Shown: positions 24,926-36,746 of the stretch, in pieces
How positions within the stretch are numbered: the stretch's first letter is position 1
Layout of the letters: each line of letters begins with the position of its first letter
The notes under the pieces: generated by a model
The model's input: only the letters and a program-made list of their open reading frames with translations
Told to the model about the DNA's origin: nothing
The model's database searches: none
Translations under genes and position numbers: made by a program
Assembly: GCF_025698545.1 (NCBI RefSeq)
Contig: NC_068575.1
Coordinates: forward strand, 49,485,980-49,549,979
DNA from: Gossypium raimondii
Taxonomy: Eukaryota; Streptophyta; Magnoliopsida; Malvales; Malvaceae
Length of the DNA stretch: 64,000 nt
Reading direction: 5' to 3'

Positions 24926-25191
24926 ATTTCTTCGTTGCCCTTGATAGACTGCCAACATCCATTAAAAACATATTTTTTCTTTTCTTTTTCCCTTCCTGAA
25001 AACCTCGTATTTTTAATGGGGATTTTGAAAAATGAGAACTGGTACTACCGGTATGTTAGGCGGCATTAGCAGGTATTTTGATAACGAGTATTTTTGTATA
25101 TAAGTTTTGACTTGTGTCATTTTCATAAATAATTAATTATTTTGGGTCATTTGAGTAAAAAAGCCACCCAGGGGAAGAATCTGGTACGGTA

Positions 25192-28100
25192 GTGCACTGT
25201 GTAAAGGTTCTAATTTTGGCTTTGTACTTTTGTGTTTATGTTTCATTAACGTGTCAAGCAGTAACACCGTTGGATCAAATCAATGCGAATCTTGATTTTA
25301 CCAGACAAAGAGGCAGATTTCGAAACGGTACCTTGATCACCTACGCTAAACCTCTTCTTATCCTCTTTATTAATCATCATTTGGTTAATCTTCCGTATTA
25401 TCGTTTCAAAATATGCCTTTGGAATTATATAAATTATTCTTTAATATTTTATTTGATTTTCTTTATTTTTTGTAGAAATTCTCCTATACTTTCCACTCTC
25501 TTCATTTCGCCAAAAGTTGTTTTTGACTGTGCAGCTAGTGCAAGTGGCCAAGTAGTTGCTTCCTGCTTCATTTGTGTGTGTGTTTTCTAATTTAGTATGA
25601 TTTTTCTTTTTAAAGAAACAACTTTTTTACTGGTAGAAGATTTGGGTCTGGATCTAGGATTTCAGGTTCAAGCAACGATGTTATTCATAAATGTTACTTT
25701 TTGAACTTAAGGCTAGGGTTTGTTCATGCTTTAAAAGTTTTAGCATATTTTAAGCCCTTTTGCTTTGAACTATTAAAACCAAGACTTTGTTTTTTGGCTT
25801 AGAAATTTTAATAGTGTTTTAGTTTGGGCTAGGATTTTGGTTAAGAAATATGGAAAAAAAAACAACATAAAGAATAGTAAACTTTGGTTTATGTTGCATG
25901 TTGTTTGAGTTTTAACAATAGTAGTAGTTGATGCAACCCTTGATTTGTTTACCTTTCGTTTGTTTTCCTTTAAGCTTCTTAATTTAGCAAATTCAGCTGT
26001 TTTATTGTGGTTTTGAAATCCAATGAAATATTTTTGATGCCTATTTCTTTTTTATTCAAAAAATGGCAATCTTGGATGTTTGATAAGTCTTTTAAACACT
26101 TCTTCTTAGTCTTTAAACTTGTTTATAGCTTACTCCAAGCCTTTATAATATGATTATATATATGAAAAAGTTCCCCCTTTTCAAGCTTGTCTTGGAAGAC
26201 GCCAGAATCTGGGTTTATAACCAGCTGCATTAATAATGAAAAAGATAGATATGATTGTAAAGGATGAGGAGTTTCCAAGAAAATTCTTTTATCATTCTTT
26301 GTGTTATGATATTAAACTTCTTTTCACTTTCCCAAAATTATGTTTTCTGGTCGTTTGCTATGTAACTTGTCACAAATTCTAGGCTGTTGACTTGATGTTT
26401 TAACTTTTAATTCTTTATATATGTTTTTAGTTAACCAAAGTACAGATTCATGTCTTTTGAAAGGAACTTCCATCTTCAATTCATTCATGTTAGAAGGCAA
26501 TACATTTTTCTGCAAAACTTTAGATCATTCCTTTGTGTCTTCGGTACTATTTATAAGGGTTTGAAGATTGTTTTGTTCGGAGTTTTATTGGTTTTTGGTG
26601 GAATCAAGGTATCTTCAATGTCCATTTTACTGTCCATGGGGACCAATCCTTTGTGCCTTGCCATTGCACTCAACAGTTGTTGGTTGCTCAGAGTGTCATT
26701 GTTGATGATGTTTATGGAATGTAAGATATTGGCAACTTTAAGAAATGTTCATGGATGTCATAACGGTGACATTTATGTTATATTTCTTGGGATTGTCAGA
26801 ATCATGAGTTGTAGATGCATTTCTAAGTAAGTAAGCAAGCAAGCCATCATTTTAGAGCATAAGTAAATAATACCTCCCTGCAGCATTTCCTAATATATCC
26901 GAGTTTTGTTTTGCAGTTTTCATTTTGAGATTGACACGCATTGTCAATTGACAATGAGAGAGAGCACGCTTGTTGCCATTCATGCAAGGGCATGGATGTA
27001 TACAAGCGTGCTCTCTGTCGTTGTCATATGATTTGTTCAAAGCTGTCATTTCTTGGTTATCTATCTCTGTTGGTGCAATAGCTAGCAGGTGATTTAGGGC
27101 ACTGGTAAGTAACTTGTTCCAGAAATATTTTTGCTTTCATTGCATTGAACATTCAATAATAGACAAAAATAAAATCTTTGCTTTCATTTCATTCAAAATT
27201 AAATAAAAGACAGACCATGAAATTATTTTTTGGTGCAAAGGAGATCGTAGATAGGGGAGGAGTTGCAAATGTCGAGATTTGAACCCTAGACCTGATGATG
27301 TCACTTATAAAGCGTGTCTACATGAACTAGGTTTAGTGTTTCAGGTTCATGCCTTCAAATTTTTGTTTAGTTGGTTATTTAACCTAGGCACAGGTATATG
27401 AAGTCCATTTCCAAAGTGTATTGAATTTATCACAAAGAGAGGTGGTTTCTCTTTGTTTATGATTGCATGGTTTCCGTCACACACTTCTAAGATTGGGACA
27501 CAACTTATGATAAAAATGTGAAGATAAATCTTATCAGTATATGGTAACATTATTAAAACTAAAACCAAATTTCAAACTTATTTGAACCAAGTTATGGAAT
27601 GCTTCTGTATCATAGGTGCAAAGCTGGCACTTGTTCCCCATTAAATTATCTAATTGTGATGCAAACAAAGCAACTACCATCATAAATGCCATGGCCAACA
27701 ATTCTTGATTCGCTACCATCTTTACCATGAGCATAAGTGCATCAATACATTGAGAAACAACATGTAGCATCTCTATTGCACGAATTCTTTAATATGCTTA
27801 TGTTTGATGCTTCATCAATAGGAAGCGTAATGTGAGTTTGACATTACATCATAAAAGGGAATACTACCCTTGTGATTCTTGCAATTGGAGTAGGAAGAAG
27901 AAGAAGTGCAATCCGGCGGTTCTCTCTGGTTTGACTGACGATACATCTAACGTAGCCCTTCTCAACGTACTCTTTTGATATCTATATTCTGAAAACCTGT
28001 CTTCACTTGAACAGTACACAATAATCCTCTAGATTGTTGAGCTATAGTAATTAGAGAAGAAGATGGAAAATCGATGTGGTTTAGGTTGATGTCAAAAAGA

Positions 28101-29210
28101 ATATTGCATTTAAATATGAATATAATGATATAATTAATATTTTAAAGAAAATTAACTAAATGAAACAAAAAATATTTAAACATGAATAATTGTGATTGCT
28201 TTGTTTTATTTAGGTATGTATGCTTAGTAAAATGTGTTTTGTGCTCATTGCCCTCTTCCTTGTCCTTTTCTCTTTATTTGCTACAACATTCTCAGTTAGT
28301 GTTCATAGCATAAAATAGCCTTTCAACTCAGGTTGATCTGGCTCTTAATATTTCTTACATAATATGGGGTTATGAACCTCCGAGAATCCTCCAATTTGCA
28401 AAAAAAAAAAAAAAAAACAGAAAAAATTGAACATACCTATACTGGTTACATAGTTGTTTCTAACACTCGTTCCCCTAGCATAGCTTGAAACTCCTACATT
28501 CAAAGTCTGCTATTGCTAAACTGTTTTGATTTCAGTTGGTTCAAACTCTTTAATTACTGCCCTTAGCCGGCCATAATAAAGCCCTAACAAGGTAAGTTTT
28601 CCCTAAATTTTTTTTTACCTTACTGCAATAGAATCTATTAGTAGCATGGATTAGTGAATAACTGTCCTGTCTGACTTAAAGATTGCAAGCATGCTGGGAA
28701 TTAAATTTATTGAAGATAATGCAAAGAAAATAAATTTACTGTAGTTTCTTGATTTTGTTGAATTTAGTTTGGAAAAAATTTCAATAAATTTGTTTAGAAT
28801 ATCTGTACATCTTGAGTATAGTATGAATTTAAGGCTTGGTTGATCTGCTGATTATAGTTTAATGTTAAACTTGTGTTATTTATATTTTCTAATTGTTTAG
28901 GAGTTCTTCTGGGTGGAATTTGATAATTTCCTATTGCTGAGACTTACCTCTTTGTTATCCTTTATGGAGTAGGAATGATAGCAGTTAGTGTGTACCAGGG
29001 CCTAGCGAGTGACCGGTATGTATCTGATATGGATATACTTGATTCTCAAAGTTCTTTTAAGCATATATATAATTTAGATGATCATAGTTGAAACTCGTGT
29101 TCAAATGTGTTGGTGGCAGGTATTGGACAGGGATGCTCGAAGAAAAATTAAGAGTCCCGAGTTACGTACTTGCAAATAGAGAACAAGTGTATGGGTTTTG
29201 AGCAGTTATG
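25192..29210 (+). other. Probable primary-transcript region of MIR535 (boundaries inferred)
   Basis: This interval lies between the intergenic repeats and the PPR gene and contains the miR535-type hairpin. No long coding gene is evident. A short open frame begins at 25192 with a hydrophobic, signal-peptide-like start (MHCVKVLILALYFCVYV), then QAVTPLDQINANLDFTRQ. I do not recognise it. Near 28976-29203, an ATG-led frame crosses a plausible intron (donor after 29017, acceptor before about 29121) to encode about 42 aa, also unrecognised. Plausible donor sites also occur near 28592. I infer a spliced non-coding precursor, as many plant miRNA genes have, but the transcript ends are not visible. 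Confidence 0.35.
26936..27045 (+). ncRNA. MIR535: miR535-family microRNA hairpin
   Basis: The 21-nt segment 26949-26969 begins TGACAATGAGAGAGAGCAC and matches the miR535 consensus as I remember it (UGACAAYGAGAGAGAGCACGC). Segment 27006-27026 on the 3' arm is its near-complete complement (one G-U pair and one mismatch), so the star strand would be about 27008-27028. The intervening 36 bases continue the stem (CTTGT paired with ACAAG) and close in a short loop. This is the right geometry for a Dicer-like 1 substrate. miR535 is related to miR156/miR529 and is reported to target SPL transcription-factor mRNAs. The family is widespread in land plants but absent from Arabidopsis thaliana. Confidence 0.88.
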
Positions 29211-30012
29211 GTTTATTTAGATTTTTCATCTACCAATTTCTAACCAATCCCACTTGGAAGAAACCATCTGATTTCAACCCTAACCCTAATTTATTAAATT
29301 CATAGCATATATAGTACCAAAAACAGCTTTTCCTAAACCTTGATGTTAGTTTTGTCATGGATTGTTAAACCAGTACGAAAAAGAGTATGCATCATTACAA
29401 GAGCAGGGCAGGGTTTTCTTTTCTTGCCCGAGGGCAAAGAACTGCCTGATTTACATTTTGTTGTGGACCCTAATATAATAATATCATTTTAGCCAAATCT
29501 GACACAGCTTCTGAGCAGTGACTGATGGACTCCGTTTAACCCTTTTGGTTGATGCGTGGCCAGTGGCCATGGTGACTTGAGACCTATGTTTATGCATTGC
29601 CATCTTCGCCGTGAAGTTTTTTATTCAAGCAGCCATTATCTCTTATTCGATCGCTATTGTTATTTAATTACGTGGAAATGGAAAAGAATACGTGAACCTG
29701 TACAGTCAGCATTCCTTATTATTTAATAGGAGAGTGATTAGTTTGATCAATATTTTTAAAGGTGGTGACTAAATAAATTTTTTTATTGACAAAAATAGGA
29801 ACAATGTGAACGTGGTAGTTTATCATATATTTGAAAAGCGAAGGCAGAAATTTAAGCAAATAATATACATGATTTTTTTAAATTAAATAACAGTACATGA
29901 ACTAAATTGACTCTCCATGAAGCTTAAATTAGCTATATATGCAAAAAAAAAAAAAAAAAGTTTATTGGTCAAATAGAGAGCTGAGTGAAAGCTAGAAGAT
30001 AGAGCAAGCTAT

Positions 30013-30022
30013 GCTATAAATA
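30013..30022 (+). promoter_or_regulatory. TATA box of the PPR gene
   Basis: The sequence CTATAAATAT lies 44-53 bp upstream of the PPR start codon. This would give a very short 5' leader of roughly 20-25 nt, short but plausible. Confidence 0.5.
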
Positions 30023-30065
30023 TCCCTTCTGCTTCTAAGCATTTGAAGTTAGAAAACGGCAGCCA

Positions 30066-31982
30066 ATGAGTTACTGTACGTTAGCCGTAGTCGGGAACTT
30101 CACTTACCCGTCGACTTCAACTTCAAATCCGAACCCAAAAGTCTCCATCTCCAACTCCACCCAACGCAGAAAAGAATTCGTTTCTCTCTTAAAGAATTGC
30201 AAAGACGCCAACCAAATCCTACCAATACATGCCAAAATCATTAGAACAGGCCATGACCAAGATCCTTTCATCCTCTTCGAGCTTCTTCGTCTTAGCTCCA
30301 CCTTATCCTCCGTTAATTATGCCTCCACCATCTTTCAACTGGTCCATAACCCAAATGTGTTTCTCTACACTGCTCTCATTGATGGGTTTGTTTCGGCTGG
30401 TTCCTACTCTGATGGGATTAGCCTTTATTTTCAAATGATTAATCGATTTATTGTGCCGGATAAGTATGTGATCACCGCGGTTTTGAAAGCTTGCGGGTCT
30501 CGTTTTGCTTTGCGAGAAGGAAAAGAGGTTCATTGCCAAGCTTCGAAACTTGGGTTAAGCTCGAATAGATCGATAACCATGAAGCTGATGGAGTTTTATG
30601 GGAAGTGTGGGGAATTTGATGATGCAAGGAAAGTGTTTGATAAAATGACGGAAAGAGATGTTGTTGCCTCAACGATCGTGATCAATTGTTTTCTTGACCA
30701 TGGATTGGTAGAGCAGGCTATTGAGGTTTTTGATCGGGTAAGGGTTAAGGATACTGTTTGCTGGACCGCGATGATTGATGGGTTGGTGAGGAATGGGGAG
30801 ATGAACATGGCTTTGGAGATGTTTAGGGAAATGCAAAAGGGGAATATGAGGCCTAATGAAGTTACTATTGTTTGTGTTTTGTCAGCGTGCTCGCAATTGG
30901 GAGCTTTAGAGCTTGGAAGATGGGTTCATTCGTACATTGGAAAACACCATAGGATTGAGCTTAATCATTTTGTTGGCGGTGCACTGATCAGCATGTATTC
31001 GAGGTGTGGTGATATCGATGAGGCTGAACGTATTTTTGCAATGATGAAAGAGAGAAATGTGATTACGTACAATTTAATGATTTCAGGGCTTGCTATGCAT
31101 GGGAAGAGTATTCAAGCAATTGAGATTTTTCGAGGAATGATTAAGCAGGGGCTTTTGCCAACTAGTGTTACTTTTGTTGCTATTTTGAATGCCTGTAGCC
31201 ATGGAGGTTTGGTGAATTTGGGGCTTGAGATGTTCCATTCTATGAGTAGAGATTATGGGATTCCACCACAGATAGAGCACTATGGATGTATTGTTGACCT
31301 TCTTGGTCGTGTAGGTCATCTAAAAGAAGCTTATAATTTCATTCAGAATATGGAAATAGCACCTGATCATGTCATGTTGGGGTCCTTGCTGAGTGCTTGT
31401 AAGATTCATGGAAACTTTGAATTAGGCGAACAAGTTGCGAGAATTTTAATGAATCATGGAGTGGTAGATTCGGGTACTTACGTTCTGCTGGCAAATGTCT
31501 ATGCTTCATCAGGGAAATGGAAAGAAGCAGCTCAAATAAGGGCAAAGATGAAGGAGGGTGGAATCCAAAAAGAACCAGGTTGTAGCTCCATTGAAGTGAA
31601 CAATGAGATACACGAGTTTCTTCTGGGAGACCTAAGGCACCCTCAAAAGGAAAAAATATATAACAAGTTAGAGGAGTTGAACCAAGCATTAAAAGAAGCA
31701 GGACATATTCCAGCAACAGATGCTGTTTTGCATGATATTGAAGACTGGGAGAAAGAGCAGGCTTTAGCAATACACAGCGAGAGGCTTGCCATATGCTATG
31801 GTCTAATTTCTACTAAACCAGGTACTACAATAAGGGTTGTAAAAAACTTGAGGGTTTGTGATGATTGTCACTCAATGATCAAGCTCATTGCTAAGATTAC
31901 TGGAAGGAAAATTGTGGTAAGGGATCGCAAAAGATTCCACCATTTTGAGAATGGGAATTGCTCTTGTGGAGATTACTGGTGA
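30066..31982 (+). CDS. OTP80: PLS-DYW pentatricopeptide repeat RNA-editing factor, OTP80-like
   Basis: This is an intronless 638-aa gene, as most PPR genes are. A presumed plastid transit peptide (about 1-35) precedes tandem PLS-type PPR motifs (for example NPNVFLYTALIDGFVSAG and KDTVCWTAMIDGLVRNGEM), then E/E+ motifs and a DYW deaminase domain ending CSCGDYW. The domain keeps HSE (residues 570-572, the zinc-binding His and catalytic Glu) and the CDDC pair (598-601). By memory the repeats match Arabidopsis At5g59200 (OTP80), an editing factor reported for the plastid rpl23 transcript. The Arabidopsis protein, as I recall it, stops after the E-type region and lacks DYW. This one carries the whole domain, so it could deaminate C to U itself. 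The start is the first in-frame ATG after the TATA box. Confidence 0.88.
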   Translation: MSYCTLAVVGNFTYPSTSTSNPNPKVSISNSTQRRKEFVSLLKNCKDANQILPIHAKIIRTGHDQDPFILFELLRLSSTLSSVNYASTIFQLVHNPNVFLYTALIDGFVSAGSYSDGISLYFQMINRFIVPDKYVITAVLKACGSRFALREGKEVHCQASKLGLSSNRSITMKLMEFYGKCGEFDDARKVFDKMTERDVVASTIVINCFLDHGLVEQAIEVFDRVRVKDTVCWTAMIDGLVRNGEMNMALEMFREMQKGNMRPNEVTIVCVLSACSQLGALELGRWVHSYIGKHHRIELNHFVGGALISMYSRCGDIDEAERIFAMMKERNVITYNLMISGLAMHGKSIQAIEIFRGMIKQGLLPTSVTFVAILNACSHGGLVNLGLEMFHSMSRDYGIPPQIEHYGCIVDLLGRVGHLKEAYNFIQNMEIAPDHVMLGSLLSACKIHGNFELGEQVARILMNHGVVDSGTYVLLANVYASSGKWKEAAQIRAKMKEGGIQKEPGCSSIEVNNEIHEFLLGDLRHPQKEKIYNKLEELNQALKEAGHIPATDAVLHDIEDWEKEQALAIHSERLAICYGLISTKPGTTIRVVKNLRVCDDCHSMIKLIAKITGRKIVVRDRKRFHHFENGNCSCGDYW

Positions 31983-34368
31983 TTAAGAATGAAGATCCAA
32001 GCATGAAGGTTGAGTAAAGCTACAGTTCGGCCAGCATTGCTTGTAACATTTCATTGTTATTCCTCTGTAGGAACTCTTTTGAACAGAGGAAGCTTATGAC
32101 ATATACAAGTAATCTGTAAATAACATGTCTGATTTGGTGTCAGATAGGTTATAGAAAGTTCTGTTCGAAAAGGATGGGTGCTTAGGTGAAGGTGGAGACC
32201 GGAGAAACGCGTCACTTCTACGATGGAGGACAATTTCTGGAACATAAAGTATATGACAATTTCAAACCTTATATTGGTATGGAATTCTAATCCGAGGAGG
32301 TTGCCGTGATTTACAACAATGCATTTGCCAAGCATGTGGGATTCATTAATCTAATCGGTAATTTCCATCGTTCAGGTCTTGATCTGTCAGTAATCAGTCA
32401 TAGATTGCTTTTGTAACAAAGATGAAGTAGAAGTAGCTAGTAAGAAGACAAAAGGCTTGAAGGAATGTCTTGCGGGAAGCATCGTCAGGGTACAATTCAG
32501 GCCCAAAAGCAGATTAGTCATAAAGCCATGTGAATGATAAAACCCTTCTACAAAAGTTTCTTTTTTGTGTATAACGAAACTGTGAAATATTCGTTCACCA
32601 GTCTGATTTAAAGTCACCAAGACATCCTTCTGTGAGCTAATAACTATAAGCGTATTCCATCTCTTTTACACTGCCAATTTGATGTAGTTTTCATGTTGGA
32701 TTTTCCAAATTCAAGCTCAACTTGTTGATCAGTGGCTTGTGAAATGCCAATACATATAATATTTTCCCTCAGAAACGCATAATACATATAATATTATAAA
32801 TTATAACTTGACTTGGACATGCATTTGCATCCTTTTTGGGCAATCTTTCCTCTTTGTGGAATTTTGAACTTATAATTAAACAAACATCCTTTGATTAGAT
32901 GGACCGCACCGAAAGGATGAAATTTTAAAGTAAATATGTAAATTTGTGAACTCTCAGAAGTTTTATAATTTAATTAAAAAAACAATGAAATTTAAGTTTA
33001 GTCCTTCCATAAATTATAAAGTTGTAAGTAAATATAATGAGGAAAATTATATTTTGACCCCTCTAAATAACTAACCCTCAAAAAGTTTTCTTGCTTGATG
33101 AAAGCTTTACCTGAACGAAACCTTTTTTTTTTCTTTTTCAATAATAATGATGATAAAAAAGATACTAATGATAATAATCAGCCATATTCCTGAAAAAAGT
33201 TGCCAACAGTTTTAGATTTTCTAGTTATAAAATAACTTATCTGCATGACTCAACAACAATCATGGCCAGCTCTTCGGTTTTTCAGTTGGAAGGTGACTTC
33301 ACGCATTGCTGCATATCTCCAATTTGCCTAAAGCAGCCACGAAATTTATGCAATTTCCTATACCACAACATTTTTGAGTACCCAAAATTAGGCCCTAACA
33401 AACATGAATTTGACCCTTTAGGTTAGGTCAAATTTAGCAGTTAGTTCTATACTATACATGAGTTAATTCATGTATTTTAATTTAATCAATTTTAATTCTT
33501 ATAATTTTTAAAATTTGAAGCTTCAGTCTTAATTCAACTTTATCAATTAAATATGATAGGTCAAATCCTGTTTTTAATTTCGTACCACTCATAAGTTATG
33601 GGTTTAGTATATATTTTCAATTTGATTAATATCTATACTTTTTAAATTTTAAATTTTCAGTTTAAACTTAAACGATATTGACTAAATCTATTAACTAAAA
33701 TAATGTGACTTTTTTACATATTTCAATAATTAAACCATCGATTCCCAGTTCGACCATTGGTTCAACAATAAATAAACATGCAATTCAAAAAATAATAAAG
33801 ATATTTAAAAAAATTATAAAATTGGTTCACCCCGTTGATTCTTTTCTCAATTTTTGATTTTTTTACAGGTTTCGAGCAATTTGCTTAGATGTCAGATCAA
33901 TCCCTATATCCAAACTGGTATACCAATCAATTCTCAATTTAATTAGTTTGATTCAATTTAAATATTTCTATTTTTTTAATATTATGGAAAAATAACAAAC
34001 AAATATTGTTTTGTACATAAAACTTTAAAAATAACAAAATTTATTTAATTATTTATTTTCAATATTGAAAATGAAAAAAATACAAACATCAAAATTACTA
34101 GCATAAATTGACCCAGCAAGCAAGAGGGGCCTTACTGTCATTCCACTTTATCCTCAAAGACAATGATTTGATTTGATGATGTTTTGTTTTAATCAAAAGT
34201 TGAAACAAACTCACTTTATTTCAACTAATTCCCTTACCCACTCCAAAAATCCTATATAAAATCCCCAATCAAATAATAATAGAAAAAGTAGCTACTCTTA
34301 ACTTTCCTCTTCTGTTCCTGGAAGCATAGCCCTTCAAGAAACACCATCAAAGCTTGCAAGTTTCAATA
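31983..34368. other. Intergenic region after the PPR gene
   Basis: The first 100-400 bp should hold the PPR 3' untranslated region. Sequence at about 33400-33720 is a dispersed repeat that recurs, diverged, near 35680-35980 (shared block around AAATATGWTAGGTCAAAT). The rest is AT-rich with no gene or RNA that I can support. The promoter of the next gene begins near 34250. Confidence 0.55.
34253..34260 (+). promoter_or_regulatory. TATA box of the four-helix membrane protein gene
   Basis: TATATAAA lies 109 bp upstream of the start codon at 34369, leaving a leader of about 80 nt. Its position and perfect consensus make it a credible core promoter. Confidence 0.55.
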
Positions 34369-35063
34369 ATGGATGAGTAAAGTTTCTTTCTTTTCTTTTC
34401 TTTTTTTGATTAAGACACTTTGGGTTTTTTCTTCTTTTTAACATCTCTCACATTGAAAATTTTCATTTGTTTCTCAGATCTGGGGAGTACCCAAAGGAGT
34501 ACTACACCAGCAACGGCAACCCCAGGAGACTGACTTCAACATCCTCATCTTCTTCGTCAACGACGAGCGTTCACGTTACCGCCTTGGATGGCCTCGTCAA
34601 CGTCAACTCCCTCTTCACCATCGCCGTCTTTGTGGGCCTTTCTTTGGCCACTCCTGGCCAACACAGTCTCGAGAACCGAGCCCCCTGCGACGCCGGCATT
34701 GACGTAGCTAAAAAGCTCTTGGTCTTCGAGGTCGTCTCCTTCAGCTTCTTCCTTTTCTCCTCCCTGGTGGCTCAGGGTCTAAAGCTCGCCATCAATTTGT
34801 TGAACAGCAAAGATGTGGATGAAGCTTTCAGGGCACACATTAACCTTAAAGTATTGAGGTTTGGGATGATGGGCTCCGCCGTCGGGTCCGTCATGGGGTG
34901 CTTGTTTCTGATGCTTTCAATGGTGAACGTGATCGAGATCCGGCTGGGGTTGTTGTCCTGCGGCAGCCAGTCCTCCATTCATGCCACGGCGGCTTTAGTC
35001 ATTCTGGTTTCTTCTGCTCTCTTGGTTTACATTTCCACTGCTGTTTATGCTTTCTTGCATTGA
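34369..35063 (+). CDS. Plant-specific four-transmembrane-helix protein (possibly MEE60-like)
   Basis: There are two exons: 34369-34376, only 8 nt (ATGGATGA), and 34478-35063, joined across a GT-AG intron into 197 aa starting MDESGEYPKEYYTSNGNPRR. A Ser-rich stretch follows, then VHVTALDGLVNVNSLFTIAV. Four hydrophobic helices lie at about 47-65, 83-108, 133-157 and 175-196. The middle loop has KDVDEAFRAHINLKVLRFGM. The family is plant-specific and of unknown biochemistry. I associate it weakly with maternal effect embryo arrest 60 proteins. The micro-exon start is preferred because the donor and acceptor are perfect and the second exon has no good ATG at its beginning. Confidence 0.75.
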
Positions 35064-36746
35064 ATCATTTAAAACAAATCGGTTTCTGTAAACTTCACCA
35101 TTGTTAGCCTTGGTAAACAAATATTGTAAATTAAAAATCGTGGGTTGCTTGCTTTTGTTTTCGTTTTATTTTCGGTTGAGTTAAATTGAGAATTCAAGTA
35201 TCCAATGATTAGTTTTACTTCTGTTTCTCAATGGTTGGGCTAATTTCACCACTCTCATATTGGATTTGAATGAATAGATAGCCATAGAAGTTGAAATTCC
35301 TGGTTGATGAAGAACCCTAAACTTAGCTGCTTAGTAACTTATGATTTTGTGTTTTATATATCTTGTAAGAAATGATTATCTTGCCTTGACAACTTAGAGT
35401 AGCAGCAAATTGCAATGTACGAGGCTTCCTAACTTTGCCATTACTTCATCCTGTTTCTATATATAATATTTTGTGGTGATGGTCGGGATATGGACATTCT
35501 AATCCCAAATTTCATGTGGTTTTTGAGGGTTGCTACAGTAGTGTTCAAGTCATTCATCAACATCATTGTGATGAATATAAAAGAACGGGTCATATATGCT
35601 TCTTATGTTGATTTATGTACATCTGTTTTCACCCCAGGATGCTTTTCTTAACAAAAACTTGGGTTTTCACGATTTGCTTGTTCTAGCACCTTGTTTTTGT
35701 CAAATTTCGCTATTATTCCCTATATTTTGTGATTTTTCTATTTTAATTGATGATTTTTCGAATCAGTTAAATTTTGAAATTTCAATTTCGACCAAAACGG
35801 TACAAGTTAAATATGTTAGGTCAAATTTTGTTGCTAGTCTTGTACTATGTGTAAGTCGATGATTTAGTCTATGTTTTTCAATTTGATTATTTTTAGTCAT
35901 TGTACTTTTCAAATTTTAAAATTTTGACCTTGACCCAAATAATAGCCATTAAATTAAGTAATCAAAATGGCATGGTCTTTTAGAGTATTATGTACAAATA
36001 GCAAAGTGAGATGGAATAACACATGTGATAATATGGTTGTCACATAGGAATTTAATTGCAATTGTTTGATTAGAATTAAAATTTGAAAATTTGAAAAATA
36101 TAAAAATGAAAAATAACCAAATTAAAATATAAAACTCATACATAATATAAGAACTAATAACAAATTTTGATATTTGCTTGTTCATCATCTTTGTTCATAT
36201 CTATATGGTGACTTGTTTGGTCGTTCAACTGACCTAAAATTTGGACAGATGAGACCAGAAAGTAGGAAATTAGAATTATACCGTTATAGGCTTAGAAGAA
36301 GAACATATTAGGTGCGCTGGTTTTTTTTATTTTATTTTATGGAATATTAGGTTGATAAATTGAAAAGTAAAATGGTGAAAAAATAAGTGTGGTGAGATTA
36401 AATATTGAAAATTATGTGATAATGTTTGTTTGATATATTACTTAAAATTAATTATGAAATATAATTAGATTGTTTGATAAATATAGATTTTAAATTATAA
36501 AAATATATATTCTATATTTTATCATTAATTTTAAATATTTCATCCTACCCTAAATAAACGTAAAATTTTTAAAAGGATATTTGATGTTATGGAAAGTAAT
36601 TACTTTCCTGAAAATTTCATTGATGGGAGAGTGATTATGTTTGATATGCTAAAATATATTAACCTTTTAATAATGTAATAACATTCCTTTTAAAGTTAAT
36701 TCGTAAACATACAAAAAAGAAAATCTATAACTATCGATAAAAGGTA

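Larger units (their letters stand above)
16395..25191. other. Gene-free, AT-rich intergenic region with clustered inverted-repeat elements
   Basis: About 8.8 kb shows no coding exons on either strand. It contains several separately listed elements: palindromic MITEs (17655-17987, 20330-20785), a Mutator-type MITE (20879-21490), a long-TIR element (22444-23850), a fold-back repeat (19099-19492) and tandem repeats (18701-18850, 24761-24925). There is a short TTA microsatellite near 17265-17290. A fragment near 18455-18520 resembles the arms of the 22444-23850 element. The remainder is simple AT-rich sequence. The promoter of the DUF707 gene should lie just above 16395. Confidence 0.65.

Noticed and set aside
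26450-26830. 126-codon plus-strand frame upstream of the miR535 hairpin
   Set aside because: Hydrophobic and low in information, no family resemblance, and it lies in the presumed non-coding precursor. Another frame here reads partly protein-like (near 26610-26720) but is stopped quickly.
27230-27350. Second tRNA/SINE-like stretch (GGTTCAAATCTC on the minus strand)
   Set aside because: Only a box B-like motif is clear; the rest does not fit a tRNA or a defined SINE.
29405-29455. Short hairpin GGCAG...CTGCC downstream of the MIR535 region
   Set aside because: The stem is short and bulged and matches no microRNA that I know.
31372-31770. 132-codon minus-strand frame opposite the PPR gene
   Set aside because: Shadow frame of the PPR coding sequence; no independent codon or motif signal.
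35596-35862. 88-codon plus-strand frame
   Set aside because: It falls in a dispersed repeat that recurs near 33400-33720 and looks like chance.
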